Counted from the stretch's first letter, positions 18,103 to 28,371 are shown. The stretch: DNA of 64,000 nucleotides from a bacterium endosymbiont of Escarpia laminata (GCA_003660235.1 QGON01000068.1:1-64000); one strand, 5' to 3'. The notes: generated from the sequence alone by a model not told the origin. A program made the numbers and translations.

Positions 18103-19088
18103 AAAGCATCGATCACTACTGGGAAGGATGGAACCCCGTCAGTCTGATCCTCCTGCCTCTCTCTCTGCTCTTCTGTCTGCTGTCATGGCTACGCCGGATT
18201 GCCTATCGGATCGGCCTTCTGAGCCGTGAGCGGATATCGGTTCCGGTTATCGTCATAGGCAATATCACCGTCGGCGGCACCGGTAAGACCCCGCTGGTCA
18301 TCTGGCTCGCGGAATGGCTGAAGGGCAGAGGATTGCAGCCAGGCATCATCACCCGTGGCTATGGAGGCAAGGCCGCGTCCTGGCCGCGTGAGGTTACGGT
18401 CGATAGTCGCGCGTCGGAAGTGGGGGACGAGGCGGTACTGCTCGCACGTCGCTCAGGATGTCCGGTCTTTGCCGGTCCCAATCGTCCCGGCGTGGCCCGT
18501 GCGCTGCTTGCGGCACATCCATGTGACCTGATTCTCTCCGACGATGGCTTGCAGCACTACGCGCTGCAACGGGATGCAGAGATCGTTGTCATCGACGGGA
18601 AAAGAGGGTTCGGAAACGGACTCTGCCTGCCTGCCGGTCCTCTCCGGGAGCGGCAATTCCGGCTTAATCAGGTAGATCTGCTGGTGGTCAATGGTGAGAA
18701 ACCACTTCGTCACGATGCTTTTCAAATGCGGGTTGAAGGAGAAAAAGCGCGGCTGTTGGCTGACAGCGAACAGCAGCGAAGTCTGTCGGAGTTCGCCGGG
18801 CAGCAGATCGAAGCTGTCGCTGCCATCGGCAATCCAGAACGCTTTTTTAGCATGCTCGAAGAGGCCGGATTGAGGATCAATCGCCATCCCTTTCCGGACC
18901 ATCACCCGTTTGTGGAAGAAGATCTTTTGCCTTTGCAGAAAAAGACGGTTCTCATGACGGAGAAAGATGCGGTAAAGTGCACTCCATTCGCGGGAAAAAA
19001 CCTCTGGTACGTTCCCGCTGACGCGAGGCTCGATGACGGATTCATCCAACAGCTGACGCAAATAATCAACAGGTTGTGTAATGGATAA
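18099..19088 (+). CDS. lpxK: Tetraacyldisaccharide 4'-kinase LpxK
   Basis: LpxK phosphorylates the 4' position of the lipid A precursor at the inner membrane. An N-terminal membrane-associated helix (about residues 10-30) precedes a P-loop, [16 protein letters not shown], and the conserved [10 protein letters not shown] segment; the end carries MTEKDAVKC. It has 329 residues, as expected. A TTG start overlapping the exbD stop fits translational coupling; there is no ATG start nearby. It overlaps the Trm112-like gene by eight bases. Confidence 0.95.
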   Translation: MKSIDHYWEGWNPVSLILLPLSLLFCLLSWLRRIAYRIGLLSRERISVPVIVIGNITVGGTGKTPLVIWLAEWLKGRGLQPGIITRGYGGKAASWPREVTVDSRASEVGDEAVLLARRSGCPVFAGPNRPGVARALLAAHPCDLILSDDGLQHYALQRDAEIVVIDGKRGFGNGLCLPAGPLRERQFRLNQVDLLVVNGEKPLRHDAFQMRVEGEKARLLADSEQQRSLSEFAGQQIEAVAAIGNPERFFSMLEEAGLRINRHPFPDHHPFVEEDLLPLQKKTVLMTEKDAVKCTPFAGKNLWYVPADARLDDGFIQQLTQIINRLCNG

Positions 19089-19269
19089 TAAACTGCTCGA
19101 AATTCTTGTTTGCCCTCTTTGCAAAGGCAATCTCTACTATGATAAGAAGGCTGCAGAGCTTATCTGCAGAGTTGATCGGCTGGCATTCCCGATCAGGGAT
19201 GACATTCCGGTAATGTTGCAGGATGAAGCGCGCGAACTGGCGGCAGATGAAGAGGTACCCGAGGGCTAA
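19081..19269 (+). CDS. ycaR: Trm112-like zinc-ribbon protein
   Basis: The 62-residue protein matches the Trm112/YcaR family: [11 protein letters not shown] near the start (CxxC pair), a later Cys in ELICRVD, and the ending [13 protein letters not shown]. Family members act as small adaptor proteins; in bacteria their role is poorly known. In most gammaproteobacteria it lies between lpxK and kdsB, as here, with only five bases before kdsB. Confidence 0.92.
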   Translation: MDNKLLEILVCPLCKGNLYYDKKAAELICRVDRLAFPIRDDIPVMLQDEARELAADEEVPEG

Positions 19270-19274
19270 TCGAT

Positions 19275-20033
19275 ATGGATTTCAAAATTGTCATTCCAGC
19301 ACGTTACTCATCGGTTCGTCTGCCGGGAAAACCACTGCGGGAGATTGCAGGCAGGCCCATGATCCAGCACGTCTACGAACGAGCCCGGGAAAGTGGTGCT
19401 GACGAAGTGGTCATCGCAACAGATGATGAACGCATCAGTCAGACGGCCAAGGCCTTCGGCGCCGAAGTCTGTATGACCGCCGCGCACCATCGTAGCGGCT
19501 CTGACAGGATTGCCGAAGTGGTGGAGCAGCTGCGCTGGGCTGCAGATACCATCGTGGTGAATCTGCAGGGTGACGAACCCACCATGCCGGCGTCATTGAT
19601 CGATCAGGTGGCCGCCGACATGGAGAGTCACGAACTGGCAGGCGTTACCACGCTCTCGGCACCCATCGAATCCCATGAGATGCTATTCGACCCCCATGTT
19701 GTGAAGGTCGTGACCGATATTGAGGGTTATGCCCTCTATTTCAGCAGAGCGCCGATTCCCTGGCACCGGGATGAGTTCCTCGAAGGCAGAGAATCCCTCC
19801 CCTCCACTGTGGCTTTCAGTCGTCATATCGGCCTTTATGCCTATCGTGCAGGTTATCTGAAGCAGTTTGTCTCCTGGGCCCACGCTCCACTTGAACAGGC
19901 GGAATCCCTGGAACAGCTGAGAGTGCTTTGGCACGGCGGGAAGATTCATGTCAGTCAGGCAATTGAAGCAGCAGGACACGGGGTGGATACCGAGGATGAT
20001 CTGAAACGTGTGGACGAGGTTCTATCCCGGTAG
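19275..20033 (+). CDS. kdsB: CMP-KDO synthetase KdsB
   Basis: KdsB activates KDO with CTP to give CMP-KDO for the inner core of lipopolysaccharide. The start region has the nucleotide-binding pattern VIPARYSSVRLPGKPLREI, and the central NLQGDEP motif binds substrate and metal. The 252 residues match the family. It closes the exbB-exbD-lpxK-ycaR-kdsB unit; a weak hairpin at 20155-20175 lies downstream. In Pseudomonas the same unit continues into a phosphatase and rne, which here are found 15 kb further on. Confidence 0.96.
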   Translation: MDFKIVIPARYSSVRLPGKPLREIAGRPMIQHVYERARESGADEVVIATDDERISQTAKAFGAEVCMTAAHHRSGSDRIAEVVEQLRWAADTIVVNLQGDEPTMPASLIDQVAADMESHELAGVTTLSAPIESHEMLFDPHVVKVVTDIEGYALYFSRAPIPWHRDEFLEGRESLPSTVAFSRHIGLYAYRAGYLKQFVSWAHAPLEQAESLEQLRVLWHGGKIHVSQAIEAAGHGVDTEDDLKRVDEVLSR

Positions 20034-20354
20034 AGCGAGGGATTGCTCAAAAAAGAAGAAAATCATTCTTTCAGATGCCTCGCACTCAGTGGTTTCAATC
20101 TCTGTTGGATTGGATTTCCCGCAGCTTTCTGCGAGGCGTTCCTACAATTTAATACCCCGTCCGCTTGTTGCGGGGATCTTTATCTGGGCCAGCGCTCTAC
20201 TATTTTACCTGCAGCCACCCAGTCAATCAGTCGTTCTTTCATTTAAAAGAAGTAAATGCCTATAGAAGGAGGGGGACGTGTACCGAGGTTTCATTTCTAT
20301 GTAGTATGCAAAGTTGGTTCGGCTAAATAGTCCGTCGATAATTGGAAATTTTGT
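20034..20354. other. kdsB-porin spacer with weak hairpin and leader-like mini-frame
   Basis: This 321-base gap holds a CCCCG/CGGGG hairpin at 20155-20175 followed by ATCTTT, a possible weak terminator after kdsB. Further on, a very strong ribosome binding site (AAGGAGGGGG, 20266-20275) leads to GTG at 20278 and an eight-codon frame that stops at 20302-20304, 50 bases before the porin. That could be a leader peptide or chance. The porin ATG itself has only a poor binding site. Confidence 0.35.
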
Positions 20355-21758
20355 ATGCGTAATAAGCTAGCGTGCGCCCTCGCTTTAACAGGTGCTTTAT
20401 CTCCGCTGTTGGCTCAGGCCGGGCCGCAACAAATGCTGCTGCTCATCGACATACTCAAGGAAAATGGGACCTTGACAGAGATCCAACACCAGCAACTCAA
20501 GGCGGCCATGACGGTCGAAGATCCCGCGCCATCCTCGAAACAGCCACGCGTACAAAAAGCTCCCCCGCTGTCCCCCTCTGAACCAGTGGAGGTTATGGTC
20601 TCTACTCAGGGTGGCAGCGTAAAGGCGGAGTCCTACGACGGCAGATCAAGCTTTGAGTTCACTGCACAGATAGCGGCAGATGCCGCCTGGTATGACAGTG
20701 ACATCACAGATATGGGAAACGCCGCAGAGATTCGGTATGCCCGCATTGGCGCTGAAGGTACGCTCTTCGGTCCCTGGGAATACGAACTGGAGATCGACTT
20801 TGCCGGTGAGGATGTCGGTTTGAAGGATGCCTGGCTTGGATACCGTACACTGGGTGACAGCCATTTCAAGGTTGGCCTGTTTAAAACACCTTTCAGTCTG
20901 GAGGAGATGACCCCTTCGGCCCACCAGACATTCATGGAACGCTCATTGATCAATGCCATGACGCCGGGGCGAAATGTCGGCGTTGGTTTCGAAACCTATG
21001 GCGCCCAGTGGAGTCTGGCTGGCAGCGTCTTTGGTGAGGGCGCGGACGATGGAGATGACAGGCTCGATGATGAAGGATGGGGTGGTAGTCTGCGAGGCAC
21101 TTGGGCGCCAATAGCAACAGATACAAGGGTCTTTCATCTTGGTCTTTCCGGCACGGCCCGCACCTATGGAGGGGATTTGGATGATGAGGCGGTCTTTCGT
21201 ATCAGAACCGACCCAGAATCCCATTTGGTGGATTCAAAAAACTACCTGCTGGATACCAATCAATACGAAACCAAGAAATCGAAATACAAGATCCAACATA
21301 TGGAACATACCACCGGTATCGGAGTGGAAGCTGCCATAGTGCATGGTCCGGTTTCGTTGCAAGGTGAGTTTGTTCGGACCTATGTCAATTCAGAGGACTA
21401 CATGGAAAGCCTTGATTTCCATGGCTTCTACGTTGCCGGCAGTTGGTTCCTCACCGGCGAGTCACGCAATTACGATCACACACAGGGGCGTTTCGGTCGC
21501 ATTACCCCCTATAGCAACTTTGGTTGGGGAGAAGGCACCGGTGCCTGGGAGATGGCGCTGCGTTACAGTCATCTCGACCTGGACGATCAGGATATCGAAG
21601 GCGGCAGAGAGTGGAATGCCACGGTGGGGATCAACTGGTACGTCAATCCGAATATCCGATTTATGGCTAACTACATCGTTGTCAATTCCGAGCCAGATGC
21701 GGCAGGGGAGGAGGATGATCCGCGTATCATTCAGGTTCGTGGCCAGTATGATTTCTGA
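20355..21758 (+). CDS. OprO/OprP-like outer-membrane porin
   Basis: The 467-residue protein begins with a signal peptide (MRNKLACALALTGALSPLLAQA), then a short helix-forming stretch (LLLIDILKENGTLTEIQHQQL) typical of phosphate-selective porins O and P, then a beta-barrel with alternating aromatic strands ending in Phe (RGQYDF), the outer-membrane insertion signal. The family forms trimeric anion channels in the outer membrane; phosphate or polyphosphate preference is a family property and not proven here. It is followed after 27 bases by a PhnD-like binding protein, which fits a shared substrate. Confidence 0.85.
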   Translation: MRNKLACALALTGALSPLLAQAGPQQMLLLIDILKENGTLTEIQHQQLKAAMTVEDPAPSSKQPRVQKAPPLSPSEPVEVMVSTQGGSVKAESYDGRSSFEFTAQIAADAAWYDSDITDMGNAAEIRYARIGAEGTLFGPWEYELEIDFAGEDVGLKDAWLGYRTLGDSHFKVGLFKTPFSLEEMTPSAHQTFMERSLINAMTPGRNVGVGFETYGAQWSLAGSVFGEGADDGDDRLDDEGWGGSLRGTWAPIATDTRVFHLGLSGTARTYGGDLDDEAVFRIRTDPESHLVDSKNYLLDTNQYETKKSKYKIQHMEHTTGIGVEAAIVHGPVSLQGEFVRTYVNSEDYMESLDFHGFYVAGSWFLTGESRNYDHTQGRFGRITPYSNFGWGEGTGAWEMALRYSHLDLDDQDIEGGREWNATVGINWYVNPNIRFMANYIVVNSEPDAAGEEDDPRIIQVRGQYDF

Positions 21759-21785
21759 TGCGCATATACTGGATCTGACGTAAAA

Positions 21786-22724
21786 GTGGCATCCATATCG
21801 AGGTTCCTTAGATACATCCTGTCAGTGTCGATGATGCTCTGTGTTTCTGGACATGCGGTCGCTTCAGGTTCAGAAGATCCCCGTGCTCAGACACTGGTAA
21901 TCGGCAAGGTCAGCGACAGCCCACGCAAACACTATATCCGCCTCAAGCCGATGGTCGATTATGTAAGAAAAAAGATGAGGGACCTCGGCATTACCCACAG
22001 CCGGGTTTTAATGGCTAGAAATAATGCACAGATGATTCGCTATCTCAGGGAAGGGAAGGTCGACTGGGTAACCGAGACAGTTTTTTCATCCCTGACCTTT
22101 CGTGATCAGGCGGGCGCGGAGATTATTCTGCGGAAGTGGAAAAAAGGCGTACCTGGCTATCATACAGTTTTCATCACACGGAAAGAGAGTGATATCCACT
22201 CCCTGAAGGATCTTCGGGGAAGACGCCTTGCTTTGGAGGATCCTGGATCGACCACGGCCTATTTTGTGCCTATGACTATCCTCTTCAGGGAGGGGTTGCA
22301 ACCGGAAAAACTCAAAACCATCCGCAGCACACCATCACCGGATAAAGTGGGTTATGGCTTTGCAGGTGGAGAGATAAATATTGCAACCTGGGTCTATAAA
22401 GGGCTTGCGGATGCTGGTGCATATAACGATCTTGACTGGAACACGCCTGATCATACCCCGCCTTCCTTCAAGAAAGATCTGCGCATTTTCTATCAAACTG
22501 AAAATATACCGAGGGGATTTGAATTGGTTCGTCCCGGCATGGATCCGGAGATCAAGGCTCGTCTCAAGAAAATTCTGCTTGAGGCTGATAGTGATCCTGA
22601 TGCCGGCGATGTGCTTTTTTCCTATCAGCGTACAGCACGGTTCGAAGAGATTGATGACGAAACCAACGCCGTATTGGAGGTGGTCAGGGAGCAGATGGAT
22701 AGACTGGCAGGTAAACTGCATTGA
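21786..22724 (+). CDS. PhnD-like periplasmic substrate-binding protein
   Basis: The 312-residue protein has a signal peptide (about residues 1-26) and the PhnD/phosphate-phosphonate binding fold: VIGKVSDSPRKHYIRLKPM, the VDWVTETVFS strand, and the SLKDLRGRRLALEDPGSTT hinge region. In transporters such proteins bind phosphonate, phosphite or related anions, but no ABC permease or ATPase follows. The stop instead overlaps the start of a membrane GGDEF/EAL protein (TTGA), so a sensing role is more likely than uptake. It starts at GTG 21786. The ligand cannot be read from the sequence. Confidence 0.82.
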   Translation: MASISRFLRYILSVSMMLCVSGHAVASGSEDPRAQTLVIGKVSDSPRKHYIRLKPMVDYVRKKMRDLGITHSRVLMARNNAQMIRYLREGKVDWVTETVFSSLTFRDQAGAEIILRKWKKGVPGYHTVFITRKESDIHSLKDLRGRRLALEDPGSTTAYFVPMTILFREGLQPEKLKTIRSTPSPDKVGYGFAGGEINIATWVYKGLADAGAYNDLDWNTPDHTPPSFKKDLRIFYQTENIPRGFELVRPGMDPEIKARLKKILLEADSDPDAGDVLFSYQRTARFEEIDDETNAVLEVVREQMDRLAGKLH

Positions 22725-25183
22725 CGGGCACTCGCCTTCAGACCAAATACTCGATGATCATGTTCGTATTGGTCATAGGGGTTGTTTTGGCTGTTTCAAC
22801 GATACTTTTCCTGCAGTTCGATGAGGCGTTTGATGACTATAAGAGAGCAAACGTCTCTGCCTTGCAGGAGGTCCATTTTAAACAGTTGGAACACCAGGGA
22901 CAGACCCTGGCAGAGGTCCTTGCACAAAGCCTGGTCAATCCGCTCTATGAACTGGACATGGAAAGTATTGGTATGCTGTTGCACACCGCAGTCTCTCAGC
23001 ACGATATTGTCTATGCCATGGTCTACGATGCCCAAGGCAAAATCATCCATGATGGCAAAGAGACAATTCCTGGATTTGGAAAAACAACCGGGCATCAAAT
23101 CGTCGAAAAGTCGCTGCAAGAAAAATCGGTAAAGAGCAAGATTGAGGACAATCATCTGGATTTGGCAACACCAATATTCATCGGCGAGGGTGTTGTGCTC
23201 GGCGGCATTCTGATCGGTGTTTCGCTGGAGGAGATGCAGAAAACTCTGGCGCAATCAAATAAGAGATTGGAATCGATCAGCAGTCACCATAGTCAACGCA
23301 ACATCTACGCGGTCTTGTTGTTAGGGATCGCTTTAAGTGGAATAGGTATTCTGGCTGCCACCCTTGTCGCGAACCATCTCACCTCACCTATCGGAAAACT
23401 TGCCAGGCTTGCCGAACGTATCGGCGCTCACGACTACCGGGCATCGAGTCAGATCGATCGTCCTGATGAAATTGGCGACTTGGCCCATGCACTGGAAAAG
23501 ATGGGACGGCAACTCGAAAAAACAACCATTTCAAAAGAGTATCTGGACGAGATCCTCTTCAGCATGAAGGATGCCCTGTTGGTAACGGATCGGCAGGGAA
23601 TGATCAAAAGGGTGAACCGCGCTTTTTCCAATCTGACAGGCTACAACGAAGATGAGTTGCTGGACTGTCCCCTCAGTCTGGTGCTACCGGCAAAGGCCGA
23701 TCAATTGGAGTGGTATGAACTCATCCTGGAACAGGAGGATGTCAATGCCGAGGATGCAACCTTTATCCGGCGCGACGGCAGTAGTGTTCCGGTGCTTTTA
23801 TCCGCTGCCCTGTTATCCCATTCCCAACACCATCAAGGCATGGTCTTTGTTTCGCAAGATATGACAGAACGTCATGCTGCGGCACAACAGATTCACAATC
23901 TTGCTTATTTCGATCTGGTTACCGGACTGCCGAACCGGGCGCTTTTTATTGACCGTCTGAATCAGATGCTGCAGCTGGCTGTACGGAAAAAAAGCCGTCT
24001 GGCACTGATGTTTCTTGATCTGGACCGATTCAAAAATATCAATGATACCTTAGGGCATCAGGTGGGAGATCGTCTGCTGAAGGCAGTGGCGGAGCGATTT
24101 CAGAATGCCAAGCGCGCAGCGGATACGGTGGCACGTTTTGGTGGCGATGAGTTCACCTTCGTTATCCCGGATATTCAGAAGACAGATGACATCATCACCC
24201 TGGCGGAAAAGATCCTGGCTCTGTTTCAGCGTCCTTTCCAGATTGATGACTATGAACTCTTTGCCGGTACAAGCATCGGTATTAGCATTTTCCCGGATGA
24301 TGCGGAAAATGCCGAATCGCTGATTCGGCATGCCGATACAGCCATGTACCGCTCGAAGGAAAAACAGTCCAATGGGTTCGAATTCTACACTGCGGACATG
24401 AATATTCGCGCCACCGAGTTTCTGCGACTTGAACAAGGCCTGAGACGCGCATTGGATAACGCCGAATTTGAACTTTGCTATCAACCACAGATCAATCTCA
24501 CAAGCGGGAAGGTAGAAGCCGTTGAGGCACTGCTACGCTGGAGACAACTGGATGGGTCGATGCAGTTACCGGACAGCTTCCTTCCTGTTCTGGAGGAGAC
24601 GGGCCTGGTGGTTCCCGTCGGCGAGTGGGTACTGAAAGAGGCCTGTCAACAGATGATCCAGTGGCTCGAGACCGGGCTGGCGCCCGATCATGTTGCTGTC
24701 AACCTCTCTGGCAGACAACTCTCCACTCCTGGGTTGGTCAGATTGATCGAAGAGACCTTGGAGCAGTCGGGACTCTCTCCCAAATATCTAATGCTGGAGA
24801 TCACGGAAAGCAGCCTCATGCAGGATACTGAGCGGGCCATCGATCAACTGACTCAGCTATCGGCAATGGGGATAAAACTTGCTATCGATGACTTCGGAAC
24901 CGGCTATTCATCGCTGGAACACCTGCAGCGCTTCCCAATCCATATTTTGAAGATAGACCGCAGCTTCGTGCAGAATATGGAGATCAACAAGAATCGGGCC
25001 GCTATCGTCACGGCCATCATCAGTCTGGCGAAAATCATGGAGCTGGATGTGGTCGCAGAAGGGGTGGAGACAGAGCATCAGAAAATGCTACTTAACGAGC
25101 TTGGCTGCGATCTGGTTCAGGGTTTTCTGTTTGGCGATGCTGTAGCCGGGTCAGAGATCAAATTCAGCAATGCCGCATGCTGA
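22721..25183 (+). CDS. Membrane GGDEF/EAL c-di-GMP protein with HAMP and PAS
   Basis: This 820-residue protein has a first membrane helix (about residues 12-32), a periplasmic sensor region to about 190, a second helix (about 195-217), HAMP, a PAS domain (about 275-385), GGDEF and EAL domains. The cyclase motif G474-G475-D476-E477-F478 is intact, as are the phosphodiesterase markers E602-A603-L604, LEITES and AIDDFGTGYSS, so both c-di-GMP synthesis and breakdown are chemically possible. The TTG start overlaps the stop of the PhnD-like gene, which suggests that the binding protein presents a ligand to this sensor. Confidence 0.9.
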   Translation: MTGTRLQTKYSMIMFVLVIGVVLAVSTILFLQFDEAFDDYKRANVSALQEVHFKQLEHQGQTLAEVLAQSLVNPLYELDMESIGMLLHTAVSQHDIVYAMVYDAQGKIIHDGKETIPGFGKTTGHQIVEKSLQEKSVKSKIEDNHLDLATPIFIGEGVVLGGILIGVSLEEMQKTLAQSNKRLESISSHHSQRNIYAVLLLGIALSGIGILAATLVANHLTSPIGKLARLAERIGAHDYRASSQIDRPDEIGDLAHALEKMGRQLEKTTISKEYLDEILFSMKDALLVTDRQGMIKRVNRAFSNLTGYNEDELLDCPLSLVLPAKADQLEWYELILEQEDVNAEDATFIRRDGSSVPVLLSAALLSHSQHHQGMVFVSQDMTERHAAAQQIHNLAYFDLVTGLPNRALFIDRLNQMLQLAVRKKSRLALMFLDLDRFKNINDTLGHQVGDRLLKAVAERFQNAKRAADTVARFGGDEFTFVIPDIQKTDDIITLAEKILALFQRPFQIDDYELFAGTSIGISIFPDDAENAESLIRHADTAMYRSKEKQSNGFEFYTADMNIRATEFLRLEQGLRRALDNAEFELCYQPQINLTSGKVEAVEALLRWRQLDGSMQLPDSFLPVLEETGLVVPVGEWVLKEACQQMIQWLETGLAPDHVAVNLSGRQLSTPGLVRLIEETLEQSGLSPKYLMLEITESSLMQDTERAIDQLTQLSAMGIKLAIDDFGTGYSSLEHLQRFPIHILKIDRSFVQNMEINKNRAAIVTAIISLAKIMELDVVAEGVETEHQKMLLNELGCDLVQGFLFGDAVAGSEIKFSNAAC

Positions 25184-25387
25184 ATTGTCCAGGGTAAATC
25201 ACGGACTATTTTTCATCCTGAGTACCGTATAGGCGTCGCGCCTCGCCGCGAGAGTGCGGCTTCTACCAAGATTGGGCCGGTTCTTTCCATCTCTTCAGGA
25301 TTATTGGCAAATCACTGCTTCAATGGTTTCTGCCCGGCAGGGGGAGTGATAGAATCCAAGCCATTTTATACTTCTCGGGGAGTCACC

Positions 25388-26134
25388 ATGGCTGGACACA
25401 GTAAATGGGCCAATATCAAGCACAAGAAGGCCGCCAACGATAAAAAGCGCGGCAAGATCTGGACCAAACTGATTCGTGAAATCACTGTAGCGGCTCGCAT
25501 GGGTGGTGGTGATATCGACGCCAATCCCCGGTTACGCCTGGCGGTGGACAAGGGACTCAACGCCAATATGCCGAAGGACACCATCGAGCGTGCGGTAAAA
25601 CGTGGCGCTGGTGGTGCAGAGGGAGAGAGCTACGATGAGATTCGCTATGAGGGCTACGGCCCCGGTGGCACCGCGGTGATCGTGGATTGCATGACCGACA
25701 ACCGCAATCGTACTGCGGCCGAGGTGCGTCATGCTTTCAGCAAGCTGGGCGGAAATCTTGGTACCGATGGTTCCGTGGCCTACATGTTCAACAAACAGGG
25801 CGTGATCAGCTATGCCGAAGGCGTGGATGAGGATGCGGTGATGGAAGCGGCCCTGGAAGCCGGTGCAGAGGATGTCATCGGAAATGACGATAGTTCCGTC
25901 GACGTTGTAACCACACCTGAGGAGTTCACTGCAGTCAAAGATGCCATGATCGTAGCGGGATTTGAGCCGGACAACGCTGAAGTCACCTTCAGCGCCTCTA
26001 CCGGTGCAGCCCTTGATGAGAAGGACGCCGACACACTGCTGCGCATGATCGATATGCTCGAAGACCTGGACGACGTGCAGAACGTCTACACCAATGCCGA
26101 GATCTCCGACGAAATTCTGGAAGCCTTGGGCTGA
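25388..26134 (+). CDS. yebC: YebC/PmpR family protein
   Basis: The 248-residue protein is a YebC/TACO1 family member, starting [20 protein letters not shown]. Family members have been described as transcription regulators and, more recently, as translation factors acting at difficult proline stretches; the sequence does not decide. ATG 25388 with GGAG before it gives the conserved N-terminus; the frame is open 28 codons upstream. It abuts ruvC with no gap, the usual yebC-ruvCAB order. Confidence 0.94.
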   Translation: MAGHSKWANIKHKKAANDKKRGKIWTKLIREITVAARMGGGDIDANPRLRLAVDKGLNANMPKDTIERAVKRGAGGAEGESYDEIRYEGYGPGGTAVIVDCMTDNRNRTAAEVRHAFSKLGGNLGTDGSVAYMFNKQGVISYAEGVDEDAVMEAALEAGAEDVIGNDDSSVDVVTTPEEFTAVKDAMIVAGFEPDNAEVTFSASTGAALDEKDADTLLRMIDMLEDLDDVQNVYTNAEISDEILEALG

Positions 26135-26635
26135 ATGATTCGTATCCTCGGCATCGACCCTGGCTCAAGGGTGACCGGTTTTGGCATTATCGACAGTGAT
26201 GGCATCAATGCCACCCACGTCGCCCACGGCACACTTCGCCTCAAAGGGAAGGAGCTTCCTCCCCGGCTGGGTCAGATATTTGCTGAGATCAGTGAGGTAA
26301 TTGAATCCTATCGCCCTGAGGTGATGGCTGTAGAGCAGGTTTTCGTATCGAAAAACCCCTCATCCGCCCTGAAACTGGGCCACGCGAGAGGCGCTGCAAT
26401 CTGTGCCGGCGTAAGCCGGGGGCTGGCAGTGGCCGAATACACCCCACGCAGTATCAAGAAGGCGGTGGTGGGAACCGGCTCTGCTGAGAAGGAGCAGGTT
26501 CAGCACATGGTAAAGTTAATCCTCAAGCTGGCCGAAAGCCCGCAGGAAGATGCAGCGGATGCGCTGGCCGTGGCGCTGAGCCACGCCAATACGAACACCA
26601 TGCTGGGCCGTCTGGCCGCAGGACGGACAAGATGA
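26135..26635 (+). CDS. ruvC: Holliday junction endonuclease RuvC
   Basis: RuvC cuts Holliday junctions symmetrically after branch migration by RuvAB. The RNase H-like fold shows its acidic residues: Asp8 in LGIDPGSR, Glu in MAVEQVF, and the Asp pair in EDAADALAVALSHA. The 166 residues are slightly short of E. coli RuvC (173). The start codon follows the yebC stop directly, and the stop overlaps ruvA by four bases (ATGA). Confidence 0.96.
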   Translation: MIRILGIDPGSRVTGFGIIDSDGINATHVAHGTLRLKGKELPPRLGQIFAEISEVIESYRPEVMAVEQVFVSKNPSSALKLGHARGAAICAGVSRGLAVAEYTPRSIKKAVVGTGSAEKEQVQHMVKLILKLAESPQEDAADALAVALSHANTNTMLGRLAAGRTR

Positions 26636-27240
26636 TCGGTCGTCTGCGCGGAGAGATCGCCGAAAAGCAGGCCCCTCACCTATTGCTGGATGTGAATGGG
26701 GTCGGATACGAACTTGAAGCACCAATGTCCACATTCTTCAATCTGCCGGATGTTGGCGCCACCATTACACTCCACACCCATCTTGCGATTCGTGACGATG
26801 CCCATGTGCTTTATGCCTTTGCCAGTGAAGGGGAACGCGCCCTGTTCCGCAGCCTGCTCAAGGTCAATGGGGTAGGGGCGAAGATGGCACTTGGCATCCT
26901 CTCCGGCATGACGGCCGATGAGTTCAGCAGCAGTGTGCAGAACAAAGATATCGCTGCGCTGGTACGGCTGCCCGGTATCGGCAAGAAGACGGCAGAGCGG
27001 CTGATTGTCGAGATGCGCGACCGTCTGACAAAATTGGGCATTTCACCCTCTGCAGTCGGCGCTGCAGGAATAGTTGCCGGTCGTCCCCAGACACCTGTCT
27101 CCGATGCGGTGGCAGCACTGGTGGCGCTGGGTTACAAACCACTGGATGCCGGGCGTATGGTCAAGGCGGTGGAAGGTGAGGGACTCGAAAGCGAGGCGCT
27201 GATCCGCCTTGCATTGCAGTGTGCGGCAAAGAAAGGGTAG
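26632..27240 (+). CDS. ruvA: Holliday junction branch migration protein RuvA
   Basis: RuvA binds the four-way junction as a tetramer and loads RuvB. The N-terminal OB domain (MIGRLRGEIAEKQAPHLLLDV), the helix-hairpin-helix pair (LKVNGVGAKMALGIL; LVRLPGIGKKTAERLIVEM) and a C-terminal RuvB-binding domain (about residues 155-200) are all present in 202 residues. It abuts ruvB. Confidence 0.97.
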   Translation: MIGRLRGEIAEKQAPHLLLDVNGVGYELEAPMSTFFNLPDVGATITLHTHLAIRDDAHVLYAFASEGERALFRSLLKVNGVGAKMALGILSGMTADEFSSSVQNKDIAALVRLPGIGKKTAERLIVEMRDRLTKLGISPSAVGAAGIVAGRPQTPVSDAVAALVALGYKPLDAGRMVKAVEGEGLESEALIRLALQCAAKKG

Positions 27241-28293
27241 ATGACAGTGGATGGGGAAAACAGACTGATCGACGGCGAGGTAATAGGTGACGATGTCGCC
27301 ATCGATCGCGCAATTCGACCGAAACGACTGAAGGACTATGTCGGGCAGCCCGCTGTGCTGGAGCAGATGGAGATATTCATTCCGGCCGCCAAGGGACGCA
27401 ACGAGGCGCTCGACCACGTCTTGATCTTCGGCCCCCCAGGACTGGGCAAGACCACATTGGCCCATATCATCGCCAACGAGATGGAGGTCAACCTGCGCCA
27501 GACCTCGGGGCCGGTACTGGAAAAGCCAGGTGACCTGGCGGCACTGCTGACCAATCTGGAACCCCACGACGTGCTCTTCGTGGATGAGATCCATCGCTTG
27601 AGTCCGGTGGTGGAGGAGGTGCTCTATCCCGCGCTGGAGGACTTTCAACTCGACATCATGATCGGCGAAGGACCTGCGGCGCGCTCTATCAAGCTTGATC
27701 TGCCACCATTCACCCTGATTGGTGCCACAACCCGCGCCGGGCTGCTGACTTCGCCCCTGCGGGATCGGTTCGGCATCGTCCAGCGCCTGGAGTTCTACAG
27801 CGCTGCTGATCTGGCTCACATCGTGGGCCGTTCTGCTGGTATCCTGAATATCGGTATCGATGATGCCGGTGCGGTGGAGATTGCCCGCCGTTCCCGGGGT
27901 ACACCGCGTATTGCCAACCGTCTGCTGCGCCGGGTGCGGGACTATGCACAGGTAAAGGGAGACGGGCATATCTCGGCCGATCTGGCGGATCGGGCACTGG
28001 GCATGCTCAAGGTGGACAGTAACGGTTTCGACAACATGGATCGTCATCTTCTGCTGGCAGTGATCGAAAAGTTCGATGGCGGCCCCGTCGGAGTGGATAA
28101 TCTGGCGGCTGCCATTGGCGAGGAGCGGGGTACCATCGAAGATGTGCTGGAACCTTATCTTATCCAACAGGGGTTTATGATGCGTACCCCCAGAGGACGG
28201 GTTGCCACCCAGGCTGCCTATCTCCATTTTGGTCTATCACCAAAAGAGGGGAAGGTGGTGCCTGCTCGTGAGGACCTGTTTGGCAAATCGTGA
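27241..28293 (+). CDS. ruvB: Holliday junction helicase RuvB
   Basis: RuvB is the AAA+ motor of junction branch migration. Walker A is [10 protein letters not shown], Walker [10 protein letters not shown], sensor 1 LIGATTRAG, and an arginine finger lies in LRDRFG; the C-terminal winged helix reads [13 protein letters not shown]. The 350 residues match the family. It starts at the base following the ruvA stop. A 101-base gap with a small palindrome separates it from ybgC. Confidence 0.97.
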   Translation: MTVDGENRLIDGEVIGDDVAIDRAIRPKRLKDYVGQPAVLEQMEIFIPAAKGRNEALDHVLIFGPPGLGKTTLAHIIANEMEVNLRQTSGPVLEKPGDLAALLTNLEPHDVLFVDEIHRLSPVVEEVLYPALEDFQLDIMIGEGPAARSIKLDLPPFTLIGATTRAGLLTSPLRDRFGIVQRLEFYSAADLAHIVGRSAGILNIGIDDAGAVEIARRSRGTPRIANRLLRRVRDYAQVKGDGHISADLADRALGMLKVDSNGFDNMDRHLLLAVIEKFDGGPVGVDNLAAAIGEERGTIEDVLEPYLIQQGFMMRTPRGRVATQAAYLHFGLSPKEGKVVPAREDLFGKS

Positions 28294-28354
28294 GCCAACC
28301 TGATGATTGCGGGGAACTTGATGAGTCCGTCGTACTCAATATAGACGAACAATG

Positions 28355-28371
28355 GTAGGGGCCGCTCCTAC
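28355..28371. repeat. Small GTAGG palindrome after ruvB
   Basis: GTAGGGG and CTCCTAC pair around a three-base centre with one G-T pair. The word resembles the GTAGGAGCGGCC-type extragenic palindromes of gammaproteobacteria. It lies between ruvB and ybgC, where it might stabilise the ruvB mRNA end. Confidence 0.35.

Noticed and set aside
27043-28227. 394-codon minus-strand frame across ruvA-ruvB
   Set aside because: Antisense shadow of two well-defined genes; composition rich in His, Gln and Cys.
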